Of a DNA stretch of 62,980 bases, positions 46,946 through 58,500 are shown piece after piece (the first letter of the stretch is position 1; each line of letters opens with the position of its first letter). The notes beneath the pieces were generated by a model. It did no database searches, was not told where the DNA came from, and saw nothing but the letters and a program-made list of their open reading frames with translations. Origin of the DNA: Verrucomicrobiia bacterium (lineage in GTDB: Bacteria > Verrucomicrobiota > Verrucomicrobiia > Limisphaerales > UBA11358); the NCBI GenBank assembly GCA_031290985.1, contig JARLJW010000031.1:1-62980 (forward strand), in the 5' to 3' direction. A program made the position numbers and the translations under genes.

Positions 46946-49900
46946 ATGACTATGAAATCCCCCCATACCGGCTCATCACGTTTTTGGACGCGATCTGTGT
47001 TAAAAACCATTCCAGCTTTGATCTGCCTGCTGCTCGCGACGGCGGCATCGGCAACGCCCTTCTATTGGGACGCGGATGGTTCCGGTTCCGGCACCGGCGG
47101 CACGGGGACCTGGGATGCCACCACGTCACTCTGGCGTAACACCACCGCCCTCGGCACCCTGTCAGCGTGGCCGAACACGGCGGTGAACACGGACGCGGCG
47201 GTGTTCACGAACACGGCCGGCACGGTGACGCTGAATTCCAGTTCGACCACGATCAACGTCAACTCCATGATTTTCACCAACACAACCGGCACTTGTGTGA
47301 TCGCCCCGCCGGCGAGCGGCAGCGCCACGCTTAATTTTTCGGGCACCGCGCCGTCCATCAACCAGACCACCGTCGGCGCCAACATCACCGCCGTGATCAG
47401 CGGGAGCGTTCCGTTGACCAGGAAATCCACGACCGGATCGCTCATCATCGCCGGTAACAACAGCGCCTTCTCCGGCGGGCTCACCAACATCACCACCACC
47501 GGAACATTGATCATCTCCAACGCGAACTCGCTCGGCAGCGGGCAGCTCACGATGAAACAGAACGCCGGGGGGACCACGGCCGGCCTGCGGCTCGCGGGCG
47601 GCATCACCGTGGCGAACACCATCGTCATCGACACCGCGACCGGACGCCAGAACATCGACAGCATCGGCGGCAACAACACCTTGAGCGGACCGATCACCAT
47701 TTTGGGAACGACCAGCAGCGCCCTGATCATGGCCAATAACGACACAGCCAATGCGGGCACGACGTTCACCATCAACAATTCCATTGCCACCACGGCGAAT
47801 TTTCCCAACAGCCTTTCCATGCGGCCGACGTTGGGGAACTTCATCCAGCTCTCCGGCGTGGTGAACCTTGCGAGCACGGCGACGTTGAACATCAACGGGG
47901 CGGGGACGTTGATCATCTCAGCGACGGGCAACAACTGGGGCAACGTGAACCTGAACGGCGGTTTCGGGACGCTCAAGTGCGGGGCGGCGAACTGCCTATA
48001 TTCCGGCTCGCGGGTGAGCGCCAATGGCGGGGCGACCAACACCCTGGATCTGGCGGGCTTTGACCAGACCGTGGCCGGCCTGGATTCCATCACCAACAAT
48101 TCATTATTCATCACCAACGGCAGCGCGACGAGCGATGTGACGTTGACGCTCAACCCGGCGGCGAACCTGGGGACGAGCGGGAACGCGGGGACCGCGTTTG
48201 GTTTTGGCGGGATCATCGCCGATGGCGTGCACAAACTGAACCTGACACTGACCGGCGGCACGCAGACGTTGACCAACGCGAACACTTACGGCGGCAGCAC
48301 CACGATCAGTGGCGGCACGCTGGCGCTGGTGGCGGCGGGCTCGATCAGCAACTCGGTGAAGCTGGCCATCGCCGCAGGCGCTGTCTTTGATGTTTCAGGC
48401 ATCAGCGCCTACACTAATTTTAACGCGACGGTGACGGCCAGCGGCGCGGGCACCGGGGTCGGCTCCACGGCGGCCACCATTGTCGGCGGAACCAGTGTCA
48501 ACCTGGGTGCGAAGCCCATCATCTTGAATTATACCCCGGCCAGTTCCGCGGGAGACCTCACGAGCCCGGCCTTGTATATTTCGCAGGGCAGCCTGGCTTT
48601 GAGCGGGCAGATCACCATCACCAACCTGGGTTCGCCGCTGGGAGCGGGAACTTACACGCTGATTCAAACGGCGGGCGGCTTGGCTGCCGGCAACCCGACG
48701 CTCAACCCGAACATCGCCGGGAACGGCCTGGCGGCCGGCACCGTGGCTTCGCTCGCGGTCAGCAGCGGCGCGGTCAAGCTGGTGGTTTCCCTGACGGGAC
48801 AGCCGGCCACGGCGACCATTGTCCGGCATGCCGGCACCGGCACCAGCAGCATCTACGGGGATGCTTTGCAGTTTGACGTGACCGTTTCACCCGCTGTCGC
48901 CAGCGGCCTGGTGACCGTGCGGGACGGCGGGTTTGGCGGAAACGACCTGGGCACGGGCACATTGCCGGGCGGTTCACCGAACACGGTGACGGTGACGGTG
49001 ACGGCTTTGAATGTGCTCACCGCAGGCGCGCATACCAACATTGTCGCCGTCTACGGGGGCGATTCGACCTATAGCGGCACGAACTCCGTCGCCTTGTCGG
49101 TGCAAACCGTCGCGCCGAAAAATCTGACGGTGACGGGCGCGACCGGCGGCAACAAGGCTTACAACGGAACCACGGCGGCGACTTTCACCGGCAACTTGAA
49201 CGGCGTGGTGAGCGGCGACACTTCGAGCGATGTGTTCCTGGCCGGCGCCGGCACGTTTGCCAATGCCGGACCGGGCACCGGCATTGCCATCACCCCCGCG
49301 GGAACTCTGGGCGGCGGCAAGGCGGCGGACTACACTTTGACCCAGCCCGCCGGCCTCACCGGCGACATTCTCAGCGCGGCGGTCTGGAACACCACGGCTT
49401 ACGGCGAGAACTGGAGCACGGCCAGCGACTGGGTGGACAATGCGATTGGCGACGGGGCCGGTGCCATTGTGGATTTCAGCCAGGTTGACATCACTTCCAC
49501 GACGCTGGTGCATCTGGATTCGCCCCGGACGATGCGGACGCTGATTTTTGGCGATACGGACACCAGCAGCCCGGCGACCTGGATTTTGGACAATAATGGA
49601 GTGGCGGGGAACAGCCTGACCCTTTCGGGAAACACGCCGGGAATCGCAGTCAATGCGGGCAGCGGGGCGACGATTGAAACCGTGGTGACGGGCACCGGCG
49701 GTTTGACCAAGACGGGCAACGGCACCCTGATCCTGGCCACGAACAACACCTGGTCCGGCGGCACAACCATTGCCGCCGGCACCCTGCAAATCGGTGCGGA
49801 CACGACCCTGCCCATCGGCAACCTGGGCAGCGGGAATATCACGAACAACGGCACGCTGAGCTTCAACCGGGTGGGCGGGCTGCTGATCACGAACTACATG

Positions 49901-52900
49901 ACCGGCACCGGCCGGTTTGTGCAAGCCTGCACCAATGCGTTGACGGTGGTCGGAACCAATACTTATTCGGGCGGGACCACGGTGGCCAGCTTCGGGGCGG
50001 TGATCATCAGCAATGCCTATTCCTTGGGCTCCGGTCCGGTTAATTTGCAATCGCTCCAAACGGGCGCCAACGCCACCTTCCAGGTCAGCGATGGCATGAA
50101 CCTCACCAATGCCATCAACATCGACGCGACCACCGGCCGGGAAATGATTTCGGCCACCAATGGCAACAACACGTTGAGCGGTCCGATGGTCATCACCGGC
50201 GCCGCCAACCCCGCCTTTGTGTTCCAAAATGTGGCCCCGAACAATGCCGGCACGACGCTGGCCTTCAGCAATACGATCACGGCCCCGGATTTTTCTGGCT
50301 CAATTTCCCTGCGGGGCAATGTGGGGAATTTTGGCCAATTGGCCGGCATGGTGACGGCGCCGAACATGCAGTTGAATGTGAACGGCAATGCCAACTGGAT
50401 AATCTCCGCCGCGGGGAATTCCTGGAGTTACCTCAGCTTTTCCACCGGCGCGGCGAACAATGGAGGGAGCGTGTCCTGTGGCGCCGCCTTCTGCCTGCCG
50501 ACAATCGCCCGGGTGAACTGGGCTTCCACTTCGAGCAACGTGCTGGACCTGGCGGGCTTCAGCCAGACCATCGGCGGCCTGGATTGCACCACGGTCACCA
50601 CGGGCGCACCGCTGGTGACCAACAGCAGCGCCGCCAACGACGCGCTGCTGACCATCAACACCGGGGGGAATGCCTATACTTTTGCCGGATCCATCAAGGA
50701 CGGGGTGGCGCACAAGATTGCCCTGACGTTGACAGGCGGCGCACAGACGCTCAAGGCCGCAAACACCTACAGCGGCAACACCACCATCAGTTCCGGGACG
50801 CTGACATTGGCGGCGACCGGTTCCATCAACAACTCGACCAACCTGGCGATCGGCGCCGGGGGAACCTTTGATGTTTCGGCCATCTCCGATTATACGAACA
50901 ACGGCCTGGCGTTCGCGGCCAGCGGCTTGGACACGGGTGTTGGCTCCACGGCCGCGACCATCAACGGCGGATCGACCGTCACGTTGGGATCACAGCCGGT
51001 CACGTTGACATACACGCCGACCACGTTCACGGGCGACGCCTCGCATCCGGCGCTTTACATTTCGCAGGGCGCGCTGGCGCTGAACGGCCAGATCACCGTC
51101 AACAACGCGGGCAGTTCGCCCTTGGGCACGGGGCTGTACACACTGATTTCCGCGGCGAGCGGCACGCTGACCGGCAATCCCACGCTGCGGGCGACGATCG
51201 GCGGCAATGGCATGGTGGCCGGCCCGGACAACTTTGCGGCGCTGCAGGTCGCGGGCGGCGCGGTGAACCTGGTGGTGGGAACGTTCACCGGGAGCGGAAC
51301 GGCAACGACGACCACCATCGCGCGGTCCGCCGGCGTCGGCAGCAGCACCACGTATGGGGATGCCGTTTCGTTTGACCTGACCGTTTCACCGGCCCCGAAC
51401 GACGGCGACATTGTGGCCATCAAGGACGGCGGCGCGGCCGGGGCCACGCTGGGATACGGCATGCTGGCGGGTGGCACCTGCACGGTGGCGCTGCCGCTGA
51501 ACGTGCTGACCGCAGGCAGCCATCCGAACATCGTGGCGGTCTATTACGGCGATGACAGTTACGCGGGCAGCATCTCCACCGCCCTGTCCACGCAGACCGT
51601 GGCTCATAAAAATCTGACCTTGTCCGGTCCGGCGGCCAGCAACCGGCCGTACAACGGGACCACCAGCGCGACCATCACCGGCACGGTGAACGGCGTCATC
51701 AGCGGCGACACGCTGGGGATTGATGTTTATCTGGTCGGCACCGGCACCTTCGCGAATGCCGGTCCCGGCACCAACATTACGGTGACCAGCGCGGCGACGC
51801 TGGGCGGCGGCAAGGCGGCGAACTATTCGCTGACCCAGCCCACGGGCCTGGCGGCGGACATCGTGACCGCGGCGGTCTGGAACACGGTGGCCAGCGGCGA
51901 AGCCTGGAGCACGGCGGCCGACTGGGTGGAAAACGTGATCGGCGACGGAGCCGGCACGACCGCGAACTTTAATGCGGTCAACATCACCGCCGACCCCACG
52001 GTGGTGCATCTGGATTCTCCGCGCACAGTGCAAACGCTGGTCCTGGGCGACACCGACACGAGCACCGCGGCAGGCTGGGTTTTGGATAACAACGGCATCC
52101 CGGCCAACACGCTCACCCTGGCCGGCACCGCGCCGGGCATCACGGTCAATGCGCTGGCGGCGGGCCGGGCGGCGACGGTCAGCGCAGTCGTGGCCGGCAC
52201 CTCCGGTCTGGCCAAGACCGGCACCGGCACCTTGATCCTGGCCAACAACAACGCCTACTCCGGCGGGACGACCATCGCCGCCGGCACATTGCAAATCGGT
52301 GCCGGCGCGGCGTCCGGTGCGCTGGGCGGCGGACGTGTCACAAATAACAGCGTCCTGACGGTGAACCGTTCCGACAGCGTGAATGTCACGAACCCGATCA
52401 CCGGCACGGGCAATGTCACGCAGAGCGGCGGCGGAGTCTTGAGCTTGTCCGGCGTCAATACCTACTCGGGCGGGACGATCTTGGCGGGCACCGGCGAGCT
52501 TAGCATCACCAATGCCTTTGCGCTGGGCACCGGTGCGTTGAATTTGCAATCCGCACAAGCCACCGCGGTTCCCACGCTCCAAATCGGTGGCGGCATCAAT
52601 ATCACCAATGCCATCAACATCGACGCTTCCACGGGCCGCGAGATGATTTTTGCCACCAATGGCAACAACACCTTGAGCGGACCCCTGGTCATCACCGGGG
52701 CGACTTCCAGCACGCTGGTCGTTCAAAACAGCGACACGATCAACGCGGGCACGCTGCTGACCGTCAGCGGTTCCATCACCGGCACGAATTTCGCGAACAC
52801 TTTTTCGCTGCGGGGCAGCGCGGGAAATTTCGGCCTGCTTGCCGGCACGGTGACGGCGCCGAACATGCAACTGAACCTGAATGGCAATGCGACATGGACG

Positions 52901-53719
52901 ATTGCCTCGACGGGAAATGCGTGGAGCGCCTTCAGCTTCTCGGCCGGCGCGGCGAACAACCTGGGAACCCTGGTTTGCGGCGCGGCCAATTGTTTGCCGG
53001 CGGGCGCCAAGGTGAGCTGGGCGGTGAACTCGAGCAACGTGCTGGACCTGGCGGGCTTCAGCCAGACCATCGGCGGTCTGGATTGCGCCACCACCACCGA
53101 CACGCCGACGGTGACCAACAGCAGCGCCACGAGCGATGCGCTGCTGACGCTCAATGCCGGGACCAACGCCTACACGTTTGCGGGAGTGATCCGGGATGGA
53201 GCCACGCATAAGATCGCGCTGACATCGGCGGGCGGCACGAACACGCTGTCCGGCACGAACGCTTACAGCGGCAACACGACGGTGAACGGCGGCCGGCTGG
53301 TCATCCAGGCGGCCACCCTGGGCACAAATTCCACGGTGACCGTGGCCGGCGGCGCGGTGTTGCAACTGGGTTTCGCGGTGACCAACCAGGTGGGCGGACT
53401 GGTGCTGAACGGCGTCAGCAAAGCCTCGGGCGTCTATAACAGCACGACGGATCCGGTCTACCTTGCCGGCACGGGCAGTTTGCTGGTGTCGTCGTCGATC
53501 GCGAATTATCCGACCAACATCAGTTTCAATGTCAGCGGGAACACGCTGAACTTGAGCTGGCCGGCCACGCACCTCGGCTGGTATGCCCAGTCCAATTCCG
53601 TGGACCTGGTCAACTCCAACTTCTGGTTTGACGTGCCGAATTCACAGAACGGCACGAGCCTGATCATTACCATCAATCCGGCCCAGCCGAACGTGTTCTA
53701 CCGGCTGCGCCATCCTTGA
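46946..53719 (+). CDS. Giant secreted beta-strand-repeat protein
   Basis: A 2257-residue protein with a signal peptide (PALICLLLATAASA). It is built from autotransporter-associated beta-strand repeats (GTLILATNNTWSGGTTIAAG-type units), Ig-like/MBG domains (SSIYGDALQFDVTVSP near 635; SSTTYGDAVSFDLTVSP near 1460) and YDG-type domains (NKAYNGTTAATFTGNL; NRPYNGTTSATITGTV). Two large units start with AVWNT near residues 810 and 1641, giving a period of about 830 residues; a more divergent unit precedes them. The C-terminus ends NVFYRLRHP with no beta-barrel, so it is probably exported by a signal-peptide route and displayed or released. Ser/Thr/Gly/Asn content is very high. Confidence 0.88.
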   Translation: MTMKSPHTGSSRFWTRSVLKTIPALICLLLATAASATPFYWDADGSGSGTGGTGTWDATTSLWRNTTALGTLSAWPNTAVNTDAAVFTNTAGTVTLNSSSTTINVNSMIFTNTTGTCVIAPPASGSATLNFSGTAPSINQTTVGANITAVISGSVPLTRKSTTGSLIIAGNNSAFSGGLTNITTTGTLIISNANSLGSGQLTMKQNAGGTTAGLRLAGGITVANTIVIDTATGRQNIDSIGGNNTLSGPITILGTTSSALIMANNDTANAGTTFTINNSIATTANFPNSLSMRPTLGNFIQLSGVVNLASTATLNINGAGTLIISATGNNWGNVNLNGGFGTLKCGAANCLYSGSRVSANGGATNTLDLAGFDQTVAGLDSITNNSLFITNGSATSDVTLTLNPAANLGTSGNAGTAFGFGGIIADGVHKLNLTLTGGTQTLTNANTYGGSTTISGGTLALVAAGSISNSVKLAIAAGAVFDVSGISAYTNFNATVTASGAGTGVGSTAATIVGGTSVNLGAKPIILNYTPASSAGDLTSPALYISQGSLALSGQITITNLGSPLGAGTYTLIQTAGGLAAGNPTLNPNIAGNGLAAGTVASLAVSSGAVKLVVSLTGQPATATIVRHAGTGTSSIYGDALQFDVTVSPAVASGLVTVRDGGFGGNDLGTGTLPGGSPNTVTVTVTALNVLTAGAHTNIVAVYGGDSTYSGTNSVALSVQTVAPKNLTVTGATGGNKAYNGTTAATFTGNLNGVVSGDTSSDVFLAGAGTFANAGPGTGIAITPAGTLGGGKAADYTLTQPAGLTGDILSAAVWNTTAYGENWSTASDWVDNAIGDGAGAIVDFSQVDITSTTLVHLDSPRTMRTLIFGDTDTSSPATWILDNNGVAGNSLTLSGNTPGIAVNAGSGATIETVVTGTGGLTKTGNGTLILATNNTWSGGTTIAAGTLQIGADTTLPIGNLGSGNITNNGTLSFNRVGGLLITNYMTGTGRFVQACTNALTVVGTNTYSGGTTVASFGAVIISNAYSLGSGPVNLQSLQTGANATFQVSDGMNLTNAINIDATTGREMISATNGNNTLSGPMVITGAANPAFVFQNVAPNNAGTTLAFSNTITAPDFSGSISLRGNVGNFGQLAGMVTAPNMQLNVNGNANWIISAAGNSWSYLSFSTGAANNGGSVSCGAAFCLPTIARVNWASTSSNVLDLAGFSQTIGGLDCTTVTTGAPLVTNSSAANDALLTINTGGNAYTFAGSIKDGVAHKIALTLTGGAQTLKAANTYSGNTTISSGTLTLAATGSINNSTNLAIGAGGTFDVSAISDYTNNGLAFAASGLDTGVGSTAATINGGSTVTLGSQPVTLTYTPTTFTGDASHPALYISQGALALNGQITVNNAGSSPLGTGLYTLISAASGTLTGNPTLRATIGGNGMVAGPDNFAALQVAGGAVNLVVGTFTGSGTATTTTIARSAGVGSSTTYGDAVSFDLTVSPAPNDGDIVAIKDGGAAGATLGYGMLAGGTCTVALPLNVLTAGSHPNIVAVYYGDDSYAGSISTALSTQTVAHKNLTLSGPAASNRPYNGTTSATITGTVNGVISGDTLGIDVYLVGTGTFANAGPGTNITVTSAATLGGGKAANYSLTQPTGLAADIVTAAVWNTVASGEAWSTAADWVENVIGDGAGTTANFNAVNITADPTVVHLDSPRTVQTLVLGDTDTSTAAGWVLDNNGIPANTLTLAGTAPGITVNALAAGRAATVSAVVAGTSGLAKTGTGTLILANNNAYSGGTTIAAGTLQIGAGAASGALGGGRVTNNSVLTVNRSDSVNVTNPITGTGNVTQSGGGVLSLSGVNTYSGGTILAGTGELSITNAFALGTGALNLQSAQATAVPTLQIGGGINITNAINIDASTGREMIFATNGNNTLSGPLVITGATSSTLVVQNSDTINAGTLLTVSGSITGTNFANTFSLRGSAGNFGLLAGTVTAPNMQLNLNGNATWTIASTGNAWSAFSFSAGAANNLGTLVCGAANCLPAGAKVSWAVNSSNVLDLAGFSQTIGGLDCATTTDTPTVTNSSATSDALLTLNAGTNAYTFAGVIRDGATHKIALTSAGGTNTLSGTNAYSGNTTVNGGRLVIQAATLGTNSTVTVAGGAVLQLGFAVTNQVGGLVLNGVSKASGVYNSTTDPVYLAGTGSLLVSSSIANYPTNISFNVSGNTLNLSWPATHLGWYAQSNSVDLVNSNFWFDVPNSQNGTSLIITINPAQPNVFYRLRHP

Positions 53720-53815
53720 GGGAGAGACAGACCTTTGGAGTTGGTAGTTGCACGACAGGCGGGACATCACGATGAGTGGTGCCCCGCTTTTTGCCCGGTG
53801 ACATTTTTAAAATTC

Positions 53816-55390
53816 ATGATGCGAGCCGTGATGACAATCGAAATTATGCTGGCGGTGCTGGTGGCCGCCGCCGTCAACGCCGCGCCCGGCCCCGGGCCGG
53901 CGGCAGGTGCGAGCCGGGTGTTTGACGTCCGTGGATTCGGCGCCCGGGGCGACGGCCGGACGATGGACACGGTGGCGCTGCAATCGGCGATCAATGCCGC
54001 GGCGGCGGCGGGCGGCGGCGTGGTGGCGTTGACCAATGGTGATTTTTTGACCGGCAGCTTGTGGCTCAAGAGCCATGTTGAGCTGCGGATCGCCCCGGAC
54101 GCGCGGTTGTTGGGGAGCACGTCGCTGGCGGATTACCAGCGCAACCGCTGGGCCGCCTTGTTGCTGGCGGAAGGGCAGCAGGATATTGCCATCACCGGCG
54201 GCGGCACGATTGACGGCCGGGGCCGCGAACTGGTCAAGGACGTCATCCGCCGGATGAACGCGGGCGAGGGCATCGGCCACCATCATCCCACGGGCCGGCC
54301 GGATGAAAATGACCGGCCGCAAGTCATCGAATTCAGAAATTGCCACGGGGTGACCGTCAGCGGCGTCACCTTGCGCGACTCGGCGTGCTGGCTGGAAAAT
54401 TACATCAATTGCGAAGATGTTTCGCTCAAGGACATCCAGGTGCGAAACACCGCGTATTGGAACAACGACGGCATGGACATTTCGGACTGCCGCCGGGTGA
54501 GCATCGTGCACTGCGACATCAACGCCGCCGACGACGGCATCTGCTTGAAGTCCGAGCGCGGCGGGAAAGGCTGTTATGATGTGAGCATTGAGGATTGCCG
54601 TGTGCGGTCCAGCGCCAGCGCCTTGAAACTCGGCACGGCATCGTTTGGCGGGTTCCGCAAAATCCGGGTGAAAAACCTGACGGTGTATGACACGTTCCGT
54701 TCCGCGATCGCGCTGGAATCGGTGGATGGCGGCGTGCTGGACGATGTGGTGGTGGAGCATGTGCGCGCCACGAACACCGGCAATGCGATTTTCATGCGCC
54801 TCGGTCACCGGGCGACGAACGCGCCCGTCGGCCGGCTGTCCAACGTGGTCATCCGCGACGTGAAAGTGGAAGTGCCGGCCGGCAAACCGGATGCGGGTTA
54901 CGAGACCGAAGGCCCGCCGGCCAAGGCGGCGCATAATATTTTTCCGGCCTCCCTAGCCGGCCTGCCGGGCTTTCCGGTGTCGAACATCACCTTGGACGAC
55001 ATCGAAATCATTTATCCCGGTGGCGCCAGCCGGCTGCTGGTCGATGCTGCGATTGGGAAAGTTCCGGAACAGCCCGAAAAATATCCCGAAATTTCAATGT
55101 TCGGCGAACTGCCGGCGTGGGGATTTTATCTGCGCCATGCCGAAAACATCCGGTTTAACAATGTGCGGATGCGCACCAAGACCGGCGATGCGCGCGCGGC
55201 CGTGGTGCTGGATGATGTCAACCAGGTGGACTTGGACAACCTGAGCATCCAGCCGGGTGACGCCAGCCTGGTATTGCAGGGCGCGAATCATCTGGCGATC
55301 AACGGCACGCGCTGCGGCGACGCCGACCGGAAGGTGCAACTGAGTGAAAATTGCGCGGTCAACCTGTTGCGCGTGAACCCCAAGGAATGA
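53816..55390 (+). CDS. GH28-like secreted beta-helix protein 2
   Basis: A 524-residue protein. Start ATG 53816 yields a signal peptide (IEIMLAVLVAAAVNAAPG); earlier in-frame starts would add a tail unlike a signal. FDVRGFGARGDGRTMDTVAL and IAPDARLLGSTSLADYQ mark the GH28-type beta-helix. NNDGMDISDC and AADDGICLKS carry the acidic residues, whereas LGTASFGGFRKIRVKN stands where GHG would be and no RIK is seen. It is collinear with the protein at 45203-46774. No copy of the palindrome precedes it, so it may be read from the upstream repeat-protein promoter. Confidence 0.82.
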   Translation: MMRAVMTIEIMLAVLVAAAVNAAPGPGPAAGASRVFDVRGFGARGDGRTMDTVALQSAINAAAAAGGGVVALTNGDFLTGSLWLKSHVELRIAPDARLLGSTSLADYQRNRWAALLLAEGQQDIAITGGGTIDGRGRELVKDVIRRMNAGEGIGHHHPTGRPDENDRPQVIEFRNCHGVTVSGVTLRDSACWLENYINCEDVSLKDIQVRNTAYWNNDGMDISDCRRVSIVHCDINAADDGICLKSERGGKGCYDVSIEDCRVRSSASALKLGTASFGGFRKIRVKNLTVYDTFRSAIALESVDGGVLDDVVVEHVRATNTGNAIFMRLGHRATNAPVGRLSNVVIRDVKVEVPAGKPDAGYETEGPPAKAAHNIFPASLAGLPGFPVSNITLDDIEIIYPGGASRLLVDAAIGKVPEQPEKYPEISMFGELPAWGFYLRHAENIRFNNVRMRTKTGDARAAVVLDDVNQVDLDNLSIQPGDASLVLQGANHLAINGTRCGDADRKVQLSENCAVNLLRVNPKE

Positions 55391-55537
55391 GCGTGAAGAA
55401 TTTCCACCGCGATTTCACCCGGCACAACGGACAGGATCAGTCCGAATATAGATACAGTGGCGCGTTATATTCCCGATGGTGTATTTTAGTGAACATGCAA
55501 CACCGTCGAATCCGGCCGCGCTGATGCTTTTTGAACC

Positions 55538-58500
55538 ATGCGTCGTTTTCCGTTCATAGATCGCCAGGTCAGGTTTTTTTTGGCGGTCGCCTGTGTACTG
55601 GCGGGCGTGGTGACGGAAACTTCGGCGCAGGTAAACTATAGTGGCGGCATGTACCAACAAACGTTCGACTCGCTGCCGGCCAGCGGCACTTCGATTTCCT
55701 GGGTGGACAACTTGACGCTGCCCGGCTGGTATGCCTGGCGCACGACGCCGGGTTCACCGCCCAGCACGCTCACCCTGGACACCGGCACCAGCACCAGCAC
55801 GTCGGTGCTGCATAATTATGGCGCAACCGGGTCCACCGACCGGGCGCTCGGGCTGCTGCCGGGGGCGACGCCGGGAAATGTGATGGTCGGGCTGCGGTTG
55901 CACAACAACGGCACAGCGACCTACCATTCATTCACGGTTACTTACGACGGCGAGCAGTGGCGTTCCGCGAGCGCCAGCACGCACTCAATGGGTTTTGCCT
56001 GCACGGCGGGCACGCCGGCGAACCTGAACGACGCCAGCGTGAACTGGGTGGGCAACGGCTACCTGGCCTTTTACTCGCCGGTGTTGAACAGCAACGGCGT
56101 GGCGTTGGATGGCAACGTCGCAACCAACCGCGATGCCGGCATCACGGGCACGGTGGGCGGCATCACGTGGGCGCCGGGCACGGACCTGTGGATCCGGTTC
56201 ACGAGCGTGAATCAATCGCCGGGCAACCAGGGCCTGGCGCTGGATAACTTCAATTTTTCCGCCAGCACCAATGTGGTGGACGGCTACACCAATGTGCTGT
56301 CCAATTTTTATGCCGAGGCCATCGGGTCGATCCATTACACCGACGATCAACTGGTGGCGGGCGGCAGTTCCCTCTCCGTGCGCAACCTGCCGCAGACGGC
56401 CTATATCGCGCTGGCCCTCAACTATCCGGATCCATCCAACGCGGTGACCAAGGCCGAGGCGTACCTCGACCTCATGTTCGCGAAGCAGGACACGAATCCT
56501 GCGAGCAGCACGTACGGGCACTTCGTCTGGGATTATACGGATACGTCCGTGACCGACCTGAATTCCACCGAGTTCTGTTTCAAGCCGTTGAGCGTGATCC
56601 TCAAGCGCTACGGCGCGCGGTTGGGCACCAATTACCTCAACAGCATCCGGCCGATGATCCTCAACGGCCTGGCGGCTTCGCGCGCCCGCAGCGTGGCGAC
56701 CAATTATTCAAACATCTACACGATGCGCATCGTCAACTGGCTGCTGCTCGGGGAAGCGCTGCCGGATGCGACGAGTTACAACGCGGGCTTGAACGCGCTG
56801 GCCGCCTGGAGCACCGAAGTCAGCGGCGAAACCATCCATGAATATGACTCGGACACCTATTCCATGGTGACCTATTGCAACCTGCTGATCGGGGCCAACA
56901 ATGCCACCAACACGATGGCCGCGGACAAGCTGCGCTCGCTGGCGAATTTTCTCGCGACCGACCTGGCGGTGAACTATTTCAACGGCCAGTGCCGGCTGGG
57001 CGGTTCGAAAAGCCGCGACTATGATTTTGTGAATGGCAACGGCGCGGTCGATCACTTCTACTATCTCGAGCAGTTGCAGGCGAAGCTGCCCGCCTTCGGA
57101 TCCCTGAGCGAGGGCGTCTATGCGTACCTGAACGTGGTGGAAAACGGCAACCGGCCGCCGGCGGACGTGCTGACGTTCGGAAATTCCTGGACCAACCGCG
57201 TGGTGAAATCGATCTGGGGCGGGACGAACACGCCGGGGCAGGATCGTTACAACTACCTGACGCCGGATTTTTGCATCGGCAGCTCGGGCGATTTCTACGG
57301 CAGCACGCAGGACAAGGCGATCGCCGCCGACTTCACCGCCACGAACCCGCTGGCGCAAGTCACGCTCGTCTATGACCCGTATGACTCGCCTTATGGTGAC
57401 GTCATGACGCCGGACAGCAGCGGTCATCTGAAGCAGAACCATCTCAAGTTTGATGCGGCGAACGTGCAGGACAAGGGTTACATCCTGAGCCTGGCCTCGT
57501 TGGCCGCCAGCTTTCCCGCCGCCGGAAATTTCCTCGGGCCGTACACCAATATTTCCACGGCGGTGGTCTTTCCCGCGCAGGCGGATGCGGTTTATCTCGA
57601 TGGCGCGGCCGTGGCCACCAGCAGCGGCGGCAGCTATGCGGCCACGAACGGCTCCGTGGCCGGCATTCAGGAGGGAAACACGGTGATGGCGGCGCGTTTT
57701 TACCGTGTGGACGGCCTGGCCGGCCAGACGCCAACGTATGCGGTCAAGTTTGACGGCGGCAACGCGGCGCGGTTTGTGGCCTACCAGTATGCTGGAGCGG
57801 CGACGTCCTTCAACAACGCGACGGACCGGCCGGTCGCCGGCGTGATCCTCGCGGCGCGCGTCTGCACCAATGCGGCGGCGGTGAGCAACTTTCTGGCAGA
57901 GGTGAAAAATGCGGCCGTCACGCTGACCACCAACGGCACGCAATCCGGCGCGAGCGCGACCATCGGCGGCACCGCGCTCGCCAGCACGATGGACACCGGT
58001 TCCGGAACGGTGATCGCCCGGAAGGTCAACGGCGCCAATTATGTGCCGCAGATGTATCTGCTCACGGACGGTGCCGCCTCGAACCGCGACCTGTTCACCG
58101 AACGGTTTGCGCGGATGCTGGGCTCGGGCTGGATTTGGACGCCGTTGAGCGGCGTCGCGGTCACCACGGCCACCTATTTTACCAACGCCACCGGCACCAG
58201 CAGCACGTTGACCAGCGGCGAACCTTTGACGGCCACCCCGGATGCTGGCGGGCTGGTTTACCGGACATTTACCGGGGACGCAGAAATCGTGGCGCGCGTG
58301 AACCAGCAGAGTGACACATCGCCGACCAGCCTGGCGGGCGTGGCGTTGCGGGAAACCTTGAATGCGGGAGCCAGCGGCGTGGTTGCCGGATTCAGCGGTC
58401 CGACGGGCGTGCGCCTGCTCTGGCGCGCGACGACTTCCGGGCCGGTCTCCGCCATCACCAATGCCGGGTTCACCGGTCCGGGCTGGCTGCGGCTCCGCCG

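Noticed and set aside
51386..53572. 728-codon open frame antisense to the giant repeat protein
   Set aside because: It is opposite a clear beta-strand-repeat gene. Its translation is Arg/Gly/Ala-rich with no family motif and arises from the repetitive GC-rich codon pattern of the sense strand. The same applies to the long antisense frames at 48974-50227 and 47062-48285.
55428..55444. CGGAC-N7-GTCCG inverted repeat before the 1260-residue protein
   Set aside because: Arms and spacing differ from the ATCGTCY-N4-GGACGAT motif. I do not count it as a sixth operator.
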